Assembly: GCA_021801615.1 (NCBI GenBank)
Contig: JAJYXS010000192.1
Span: forward strand, 1-12,062
Source: Actinomycetes bacterium
GTDB lineage: Bacteria; Actinomycetota; Acidimicrobiia; Acidimicrobiales; RAAP-2
Direction: 5' to 3'
DNA: 12,062 nt
Shown here: positions 6,988-11,670 of the stretch, one piece after another
Position numbering within the stretch: position 1 is the stretch's first letter
Layout: every line of letters starts with the position of its first letter
Translations under genes and position numbers: made by a program
The notes under the pieces: generated by a model
Databases searched by the model: none
What the model was told of the DNA's origin: nothing
The model's input: only the letters and a program-made list of their open reading frames with translations

Positions 6988-7022
6988 GCGCTCCAGAGCC
7001 CCTGAGGGCGGTCTGCGCTCAG
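6984..7022. terminator. Possible bidirectional hairpin between convergent tetR and scoB
   Basis: CTGAGCGC (6984-6991) and GCGCTCAG (7015-7022) form an 8-bp perfect stem. A smaller GCCC/GGGC stem (6998-7001 with 7006-7009) lies in the loop. The outer arms contain the stop codons of both genes (tetR TGA at 6985-6987, scoB TGA at 7021-7019). There is no T-run on either side, so this would be a non-canonical terminator of the kind often seen in high-GC actinobacteria, or it may have no role. Confidence 0.45.
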
Positions 7023-7681
7023 GCGCGGACCGGGATCGTCGATGGAGGCTCGGGAACGAGGAGCTTGGGCTCGGTCGCCGCCTGGACCTCGTCGGGGGTG
7101 ACGCCCGGCGCGACCTCCCGGAGGACCAGCCCGTCGGGCGTCACGTCGATCACCGCCAGGTCGGTGACGATCCGGTCGACGACCCCTGCCCCCGTGAGGG
7201 GGAGCGAGCACTTCTCCACGACCTTGTAGGAGCCGTCCTTGGCGACGTGCTCCATCACCACGATCACCCGACGGACGCCGTGGACGAGGTCCATGGCCCC
7301 GCCCATGCCCTTCACCATCTTGCCGGGGATCATCCAGTTCGCGAGGTCCCCGGTTGCCGAGACCTGCATCGCGCCGAGCACCGCGGTGCCGACGTGCCCG
7401 CCACGGATCATCCCGAAGGAGAGCGACGAGTCGAAGAAGGACGCGCCCGGCTCGACGGTCACGGTCTCCTTTCCCGCGTTCACGAGGTCCGGGTCCTCCT
7501 CGCCCTCGTAGGGATAGGGCCCCACGCCGAGGATCCCGTTCTCGCTCTGCAGCACGACGTGCACGCCGGGCGGGAGGTGGTTCGAGATGAGCGTCGGCAT
7601 GCCGATGCCGAGGTTCACGTACTCGCCGTCGTGCAGGTCCATCGCGGCGCGTGCGGCGATCTGGTCGTGGCTCAGGCTCAC
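7019..7681 (-). CDS. scoB: 3-oxoacid (succinyl-CoA:acetoacetate) CoA-transferase, subunit B
   Basis: The beta subunit (220 residues) of a family I CoA-transferase that moves CoA from succinyl-CoA to acetoacetate or a similar 3-oxoacid. Diagnostic stretches are NLGIGMPTLISNHLP, the catalytic VVLQSENGILG (nucleophilic Glu47), GASFFDSSLSFGMIRGGH and NWMIPGKMVKGMGGAMDL. The GTG at 7681 overlaps the scoA stop as GTGA, and GGGAGG is 4 nt upstream, so the start is well supported and coupled to scoA. The product would return the acetoacetate made by the lyase to acetoacetyl-CoA for thiolysis. It converges with the tetR gene with only 31 bp between the stops. Confidence 0.95.
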   Translation of the reverse strand: MSLSHDQIAARAAMDLHDGEYVNLGIGMPTLISNHLPPGVHVVLQSENGILGVGPYPYEGEEDPDLVNAGKETVTVEPGASFFDSSLSFGMIRGGHVGTAVLGAMQVSATGDLANWMIPGKMVKGMGGAMDLVHGVRRVIVVMEHVAKDGSYKVVEKCSLPLTGAGVVDRIVTDLAVIDVTPDGLVLREVAPGVTPDEVQAATEPKLLVPEPPSTIPVRA

Positions 7682-8463
7682 GTGTCCTCCCCCACGCCGG
7701 CTGCCGCCTCCCTGGGACGGACCGTGCGCTTCTCGATCTGCTTCTCGCGGCTCCTGTCCGCCTGCACCACCCGCTGGACGAAGATGCCGGGCAGGTGGAC
7801 GGACGCCGGGTCGATCGCCCCTGCGGGCACGAGCTCCTCCACCTCGGCGATCGCCACGCGGCCGGCCATCGCGCACAGAGGGTTGAAGTTGCGGGTGGCC
7901 TTGTCGAAGACGAGGTTGCCGACCGTGTCGCCCCTGCTCGCGCGCACCAGCGCGAAATCGGTCGTGATGGCCCGTTCGAGCACGTACTGGCGGCCGTCGA
8001 ACTCCCGGACCTCCCGTGGCGGAGAGGCGAGCGCGACGGTGCCGTCGGCGGCGTAGCGCCAGGGCAGGCCCCCCTCGGCGATCAGGGTGCCAACGCCCGA
8101 CGCCGTGTAGAACGCGGGGATCCCGCAGCCGCCTGCCCGGAGCCGCTCGGCCAGCGAGCCCTGCGGGACGAGCTCGACCTCCAGCTCGCCCGCGAGGAAC
8201 TGGCGGGCGAACTCCCGGTTCTCCCCCACGTAGGAGCCGATCACTCGTGCGATGCGGTGCTGGGCGAGCAGGCGCCCGAGCCCCCAGCCGTCCAGGCCGC
8301 AGTTGTTCGAGACGACGACGAGGTCGGTCGCGCCGCTCTCGACGACCGCGTCGATCAGGTCGACCGGGACCCCGCACAACCCGAACCCGCCGACGGCGAG
8401 CGACGCCCCGTCGAAGAGGTCCGCGACGGCCTCCGACACGCTGGAGACGACCTTGCTCAGCAC
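7678..8463 (-). CDS. scoA: 3-oxoacid (succinyl-CoA:acetoacetate) CoA-transferase, subunit A
   Basis: The alpha subunit (261 residues) partnering ScoB. Recognisable blocks are LAVGGFGLCGVPVDLID (CoA-binding glycine loop), VVVSNNCGLDGWGLG, RVIGSYVGENREF, GSLAERLRAGGCGIPAFYT, GNLVFDKATRNFNPLCAMAG and HLPGIFVQRVV. The order and length match the SCOT/ScoA family. The 12-residue tail after KRTVRP is not conserved. The start is GTG 8463, supported by GAAGAGGA about 7 nt upstream. This ribosome binding site lies within a 15-bp tandem repeat, so a second copy of it is found 15 bp further up. In mycobacteria scoA and scoB also sit beside accD1/accA1. Here they are separated from them by the regulator gene and must use their own promoter. 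Confidence 0.95.
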   Translation of the reverse strand: MLSKVVSSVSEAVADLFDGASLAVGGFGLCGVPVDLIDAVVESGATDLVVVSNNCGLDGWGLGRLLAQHRIARVIGSYVGENREFARQFLAGELEVELVPQGSLAERLRAGGCGIPAFYTASGVGTLIAEGGLPWRYAADGTVALASPPREVREFDGRQYVLERAITTDFALVRASRGDTVGNLVFDKATRNFNPLCAMAGRVAIAEVEELVPAGAIDPASVHLPGIFVQRVVQADRSREKQIEKRTVRPREAAAGVGEDT

Positions 8464-8591
8464 GACTGGTCCTCTTCGGGCTGGTCCTCTTCGAGCCCGT
8501 CGCCCTGGAGCTCGTCGCCTTCGAGCTCGTCGCCTTCGAGCTCACCGAAGGCTCCTCCCCGGAGCGTGGCGGTCGGTACGCACGGAGGCAC
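8457..8591 (-). CDS. Possible 44-residue acidic leader ORF upstream of scoA
   Basis: A GTG at 8591 opens 44 codons ending at 8457, overlapping the first codons of scoA (GTG 8463) by 7 bp in another frame. The product would have a short neutral start (VPPCVPTATLRGGAFG) and then pentapeptides rich in Glu, Asp and Gly (ELEGD, ELEGD, ELQGD, GLEED, QPEED), ending QSC. A TAGCGT -10 box (8604 to 8599) lies 7 nt before the GTG, the same geometry as at other leaderless starts in this window. No homologue is recognised. It may be a real translated leader coupled to scoA, or simply repeat DNA open by chance. Confidence 0.3.
   Translation of the reverse strand: MPPCVPTATLRGGAFGELEGDELEGDELQGDGLEEDQPEEDQSC
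8466..8540. repeat. 15-bp tandem repeat over the scoA ribosome binding site
   Basis: Five units of 15 bp: 8466-8480, 8481-8495, 8496-8510, 8511-8525 and 8526-8540, with a degenerate sixth to 8555. The first two are CTGGTCCTCTTCG(G/A)G, and the last two are identical (CTCGTCGCCTTCGAG). On the minus strand the first two units each carry GAAGAGGACCAG, so the scoA Shine-Dalgarno is present twice, 15 bp apart. The array occupies the scoA-proximal third of the divergent intergenic region. Confidence 0.88.
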
Positions 8592-8697
8592 GGACGACAC
8601 GCTACCGCCGCGCACGAGCGCGCGGACGTGCCCTCCGGGGCGCAGCTCGCGAGCCGCAGAAGGCAGAGGCCTGCACGTCTGGACCCGCGATGCTCGC

Positions 8698-8710
8698 GAT
8701 ACTTGCGTCG
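8698..8710 (+). promoter_or_regulatory. Possible leaderless promoter of the HAD gene
   Basis: GATACT at 8698-8703 matches four of six bases of the TATAAT consensus and is followed by 6 nt and the GTG start at 8710. No Shine-Dalgarno is seen before the GTG. The spacing matches the better leaderless promoters in this window, but the box lacks the usual leading T and no -35 is evident. Apart from this and the scoA-side repeat, the 8541-8697 stretch shows nothing I can assign. Confidence 0.35.
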
Positions 8711-9447
8711 TGCTCCAGGCGGTGGTCTTCGATCTCGACGGCGTCCTCTTGGACTCCGAGCAGATCTGGGACGAGGCGCGCCGTGTCGTGGCCGCGGACC
8801 ATGGCACGCCGTGGCACGACGACGCCACCGCGGCGATGCTCGGGATGAGCTCGCCGGAGTGGTCCCGCTACCTGCGCGAGCACCTCGGAGTGCCGCTCGG
8901 CGAAGCGCGGATCGTCGAGCTGGTCTGCGACCACGTCCTCGACCGCTACGAGCGGGACCTCCCGCTGCTGCCGGGCGCGCTCGACGCGGTTCGCCGGCTC
9001 GCCGTGCAGTGGCCCCTCGGGCTGGCCTCGTCCTCCAACCGCGTCGTCATCGACAGGGTGCTGGACCTTTCGGGGCTGCGCAGCTGTTTCGACGTGACGG
9101 TCTCCTCGGAGGAGGTGGCGCACGGCAAGCCGTCCCCGGACGTCTACGTCGCCGCAGTGCGGGCGCTCGACGTCCCCCCCGAGCAGTGCGCGGCCGTCGA
9201 GGACTCGACGAACGGCATCCGCGCCGCGCTGGCGGCGCGCATGCACGTCGTGGTCGTGCCCAATCCCCACTTCCCGCCGGCCAAGGAGCTGCTCGCGCGC
9301 GCCGATCTCGTGGTCTCGACCCTCGACGAGCTCACGGTCGGCGCTTTGGAGGCGGTCGCCGGCGTCGAGACGTCCCTCGACGAGCAGGAAGCAGAGTCCT
9401 TCCCCGCGTCGGACGCCCACTCGGACTGGGCCGGCCCCGGAGACTGA
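8710..9447 (+). CDS. HAD-superfamily hydrolase, beta-phosphoglucomutase-like
   Basis: A 245-residue HAD protein with all four motifs: I, FDLDGVLLDSE (nucleophile Asp8, acid/base Asp10); II, LASSSN (Ser107-109); III, HGKPSPD (Lys140); IV, VEDSTNGI (Glu164, Asp165). A helical cap of subclass I lies between motifs I and II (about residues 18-85). DGVLLDSE and the Ser-rich motif II are typical of phosphatases and phosphomutases near beta-phosphoglucomutase; the substrate cannot be told. After the Rossmann core there is a tail ending SFPASDAHSDWAGPGD. A similar SFPASD motif occurs in other bacterial proteins as I remember it, but its role is unknown to me. The GTG start places motif I at the very N-terminus, as normal. 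It is divergent from scoA and 15 bp upstream of the next gene. Confidence 0.9.
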   Translation: MLQAVVFDLDGVLLDSEQIWDEARRVVAADHGTPWHDDATAAMLGMSSPEWSRYLREHLGVPLGEARIVELVCDHVLDRYERDLPLLPGALDAVRRLAVQWPLGLASSSNRVVIDRVLDLSGLRSCFDVTVSSEEVAHGKPSPDVYVAAVRALDVPPEQCAAVEDSTNGIRAALAARMHVVVVPNPHFPPAKELLARADLVVSTLDELTVGALEAVAGVETSLDEQEAESFPASDAHSDWAGPGD

Positions 9448-9462
9448 GCGTACGCTCGGGCG
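9446..9462 (+). promoter_or_regulatory. Leaderless promoter with 12-bp palindrome at the HAD/PNPOx-like junction
   Basis: TACGCT at 9451-9456 fits TANNNT and is followed by 6 nt and an ATG, with no Shine-Dalgarno, so the downstream gene can be transcribed as a leaderless message. The box is one arm of the perfect palindrome GAGCGTACGCTC (9446-9457), whose left arm overlaps the HAD stop codon. The palindrome could be an operator, or chance in GC-rich DNA. Confidence 0.5.
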
Positions 9463-9900
9463 ATGAGCGTCCCGGTCCCCCTCGACGAGCTCTCGGCGGC
9501 GCTCGGCCGCAGGTCCAACGCCGCGTACCTCCTCACGGTGAGCGACGACGCCAGCGCGCATTGCGTCGCGTCCACGGTCGGATGGACAGGCGATGAGCTG
9601 GTCGTTCCTGCAGGCGCGACCTCTCTCCGCAACGCCACCGCCCGCGGCCACGTGGTGCTGCTCGCACCTCCCGCGGGCGGGCTCGCCGCTCTGCCGCCCG
9701 AGCCGGATGGCGAGGGGGGTGGCGAGGAGGAGGGCTACAGCCTGATCATCGATGCCGAGGTGACGGCCACCTTCTCTGGCGGCGGAGCGGCAACGGGCGC
9801 GCTGCGGGCGCGCCCCACCCACGCGGTCCTCCACCGGCCGGCCGTCGCTGCGGACGGGAGCCCGGCGCACGACTGCGTCCACGTCTTCGGCAAGCCCTGA
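9463..9900 (+). CDS. Pyridoxamine 5'-phosphate oxidase-like split-barrel protein
   Basis: A 145-residue protein resembling the FMN/F420-binding split-barrel family. It begins VPLDELSAALGRR, then YLLTVSDDASAHCVASTVGWTGDELVVPAG (first beta strands) and TSLRNATARGHVVLLAPP, the cofactor-site region in relatives; the second half has YSLIIDAEVTA and PTHAVLHRPA. An acidic, glycine-rich insertion (EPDGEGGGEEEG, about residues 80-92) separates the halves. Members act as flavin- or F420-dependent reductases, or bind heme, and the specific reaction cannot be assigned. The ATG at 9463 fits the -10 box spacing. It lies 15 bp after the HAD gene and could be co-transcribed with it as well as read from its own promoter. 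Confidence 0.75.
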   Translation: MSVPVPLDELSAALGRRSNAAYLLTVSDDASAHCVASTVGWTGDELVVPAGATSLRNATARGHVVLLAPPAGGLAALPPEPDGEGGGEEEGYSLIIDAEVTATFSGGGAATGALRARPTHAVLHRPAVAADGSPAHDCVHVFGKP

Positions 9901-9902
9901 GC

Positions 9903-9965
9903 GCGCTGGATGCGCTGGGCGCGCTGGATGGCCTGGGCGCCCTGCGCGCGCTGGGTGCGCTACTC
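9903..9965. repeat. 9-bp tandem repeat downstream of the PNPOx-like gene
   Basis: Seven 9-bp units near GCGCTGG(A/G)(T/C) run from 9903 to 9965, starting three bases after the stop codon of the split-barrel gene. The period keeps any reading frame open, giving Arg-Trp-rich or Ala-Leu-rich readings, but no start, ribosome binding site or homology supports translation. The rest of the 232-bp gap to the next gene (9966-10119) shows no promoter or hairpin I can defend. Confidence 0.75.
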
Positions 9966-10119
9966 GCGAGAGGGCGCATGGGAGCATGTGACGTTCGGCC
10001 CTGCGGACACGCGGACCGAGCGGCAACGGTGGTCGTGGAGAACGATCGCACCGCGGTCGCCTGCGTCGTCACCCGGACGTCGCCCGTGGTGGACCCGACG
10101 ACGACCGAGCCAGCCGAGC

Positions 10120-10126
10120 AAGGAGG
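10120..10126 (+). promoter_or_regulatory. Strong Shine-Dalgarno for the MQSESA-repeat protein
   Basis: AAGGAGG ends 6 nt before the ATG at 10133. It is the strongest ribosome binding site in the window and fixes the first of five repeated ATGs as the start. The later ATGs at 10151, 10169, 10187 and 10205 have only GAGAGCGCC before them. Confidence 0.8.
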
Positions 10127-10132
10127 AGCGCC

Positions 10133-10222
10133 ATGCAGTCCGAGAGCGCCATGCAGTCCGAGAGCGCCATGCAGTCCGAGAGCGCCATGCAGTCCGAGAG
10201 CGCCATGCAGTCCGACAACGCC
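10133..10222. repeat. 18-bp x 5 tandem repeat containing the start codon
   Basis: The unit ATGCAGTCCGAGAGCGCC is repeated perfectly four times from 10133, with a fifth diverged copy ending at 10222. Each copy carries an in-frame ATG, so the protein has five candidate starts, and gain or loss of units would change only the number of MQSESA hexapeptides. Perfect identity of units indicates recent expansion or strong constraint. Confidence 0.95.
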
Positions 10223-10816
10223 ACGACAGCCAGGACACCGGAGACCGGCAAGTGGACGGAACCCACTCTGGAAGAGCTCGCGGAAGCCCTCGCTCACCAC
10301 GTCGCGGCGAACGGAGCGGTCCTGCCTGGCGTCGCGACCGAGCTCGCCGAGGAGAAGGGCTGGCACGGGCGGTTGATCGACGTGCTGGGGGTGCTCACCG
10401 AGGACACAGCGCGCATGGGCTACCTGGCGGGCGGGCACAAGCCCAACGAGGTCATGACATGGCTGCCGCTGTGGGCGGACTCGCCGTTCTCCCTCGACGA
10501 GATCCGGACCATCGTGACGAGCGCCGGCTGGGATCCCGAGCCGTTCGGCGTGGTGGTGCGCAACGGGCTCTTGGGGCGTCTCGTCTACCGTCCCGACGGC
10601 TCGCTGCGACGCGTCCGAGGCGAGCTGGCCGGCGCCTGGCTCAGCGACGCGTTCGCGCTGGCGGACGACGAGGAGATCCTGCGGGAGGTCCGAAAGGTCA
10701 TCGAGGAGGACGTCAACCCTCGAGCGCTTCGGGCGCGTCCCGGCCGGGGGCACGCCGCCGCCTTCCCCTCACCGCCGGCCCGGCGATCCGCGCGAGGAGG
10801 TAAAGGGCGAAGCTGA
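10133..10816 (+). CDS. Unrecognised protein with N-terminal MQSESA repeats
   Basis: A 227-residue protein I do not recognise. Residues 1-30 are five MQSESA-type hexapeptides (the last MQSDNA). The middle, about residues 42-193, looks like a genuine soluble globular domain: amphipathic helices (LEELAEALAHHVAANGAVL), then VLTEDTARMGYLAGGHKP, TWLPLWADSPFSLDEIRTIV and WDPEPFGVVVRNGLLGRLVY, then acidic helices ending EILREVRKVIEED. There is no signal peptide or membrane segment and no catalytic motif. The last 34 residues are basic and Pro/Ala/Arg-rich, and they coincide exactly with the stretch that overlaps the permease gene on the other strand, so they probably arose by loss of an earlier stop codon. 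The core is coding by composition; its function is unknown. Confidence 0.75.
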   Translation: MQSESAMQSESAMQSESAMQSESAMQSDNATTARTPETGKWTEPTLEELAEALAHHVAANGAVLPGVATELAEEKGWHGRLIDVLGVLTEDTARMGYLAGGHKPNEVMTWLPLWADSPFSLDEIRTIVTSAGWDPEPFGVVVRNGLLGRLVYRPDGSLRRVRGELAGAWLSDAFALADDEEILREVRKVIEEDVNPRALRARPGRGHAAAFPSPPARRSARGGKGRS

Positions 10817-11573
10817 TGCTCACGATGAGCACGCTCGCCTTCACGGTGCTGGCCTCGAAGCTCGCGACCAGGCCTCCGTCGGCTGCCACCACGGCGAAGA
10901 CGACCGAGAGGATCGCGACCCGGAGCGGGTTGGCAGTGAGGCGCTGGGCCGCTGCAGCCGGGGTGATCGCCAGGCTGAGGACGAGGAGCGTCCCCACCAC
11001 TTGAGCAGCCCCGGTGACGGTGAGCGCGAGCACGAGGAGGAACAGGAGCCCGAGCCGCCGGACCGGCACCCCACGGGCTTCGGCGACGTCGGGGTCGACG
11101 GAAGCAAAGAGCAGAGGCCGGTACCACACCGCCATGACGACCACGACGGCGGCGCTGATCACGATCAGGACGACGATCTGGGTGCCCGACACCCCGAAGA
11201 TGTTCCCGAAGAGGATGTTCGTGGCCTCGGTGGCGAACCCGTGGTAATAGCCGAGCAGCAGCACGCCGATGCCGAGGCCGAACGCGAGGATGGAGCCGAT
11301 CGCCGAGTCGCGCTCGTGTGGGCGCGCCCCGAGGGTCGCGATGAGGGTGGCCACCACGAGCGAGCCGACGAACGCGCCGGCGACCGCGTTGTCGGCGGCC
11401 AGGAGCCCGGCAGCCGCCCCGGTCAAGGCGAGCTCGGCCACGCCGTGCACGGCGAATGACATGCCCCGAGTGACCACGAACGGCCCGATGAGGCCGCACG
11501 ACATCGCGACGAGGAAGGCGGCGGCGAGCGCGTGCTGGGCGAACGGCTGGGCGAGGAAGAACCCGATGCCCAT
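10713..11573 (-). CDS. ZnuB-like metal-ion ABC transporter permease
   Basis: An integral membrane permease of the zinc/manganese ABC-3 family, 286 residues, the normal size. The N-terminus has FFLAQPFAQHALAAAFLVAMSCGLIGPFVVTRGMSF, a typical first segment, followed by about seven more hydrophobic helices (for example GSLVVATLIATLGA, SILAFGLGIGVLLLGYY, IVVLIVISAAVVVVMAVWY, LLFLLVLALTVTGAAQVVG). GTLLVLSLAITPAAAAQ and EARGVPVRRLGLL match the cytoplasmic coupling region. The ATG at 11573 gives the family N-terminus. The frame is open upstream only because it runs through the His-repeat DNA of the preceding gene. The ATPase gene ends 97 bp upstream on the same strand. The C-terminal 34 codons overlap the MQSESA gene antisense. 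The metal (Zn or Mn) is not determined by sequence; the His-rich partner favours zinc. Confidence 0.93.
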   Translation of the reverse strand: MGIGFFLAQPFAQHALAAAFLVAMSCGLIGPFVVTRGMSFAVHGVAELALTGAAAGLLAADNAVAGAFVGSLVVATLIATLGARPHERDSAIGSILAFGLGIGVLLLGYYHGFATEATNILFGNIFGVSGTQIVVLIVISAAVVVVMAVWYRPLLFASVDPDVAEARGVPVRRLGLLFLLVLALTVTGAAQVVGTLLVLSLAITPAAAAQRLTANPLRVAILSVVFAVVAADGGLVASFEASTVKASVLIVSISFALYLLARIAGPAVRGRRRRAPGRDAPEALEG

Positions 11574-11670
11574 CAGCCCGCCACCCTCGGTTCCCCCCGT
11601 CCCCCCCTCCGCCGGGCCACCGAGACCGATCGGCCCGCCGGGGGCGTCCTCCGGCAGGTCTCGGCGGCGG

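Noticed and set aside
8464..8545. Extension of a CoA-transferase frame through the 15-bp repeats as a Ser/Lys/Thr-rich leader (508-codon open frame ending at scoB)
   Set aside because: This frame is scoB's, and reaching it would require reading the whole of scoA out of frame; scoB has its own GTG with a good RBS at 7681.
9978..10132. Short plus-strand frame beginning MGACDVRPCGHAD in the gap before the MQSESA gene
   Set aside because: No Shine-Dalgarno or -10 at leaderless spacing; it runs into the repeat as APCSPR units, and third-position GC is weaker than in real genes nearby.
9910..10803. Plus-strand open frame beginning with Arg-Trp repeats and covering the MQSESA gene in another frame
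   Set aside because: No RBS and an Arg-rich shadow composition; the MQSESA frame has the Shine-Dalgarno and a protein-like core.
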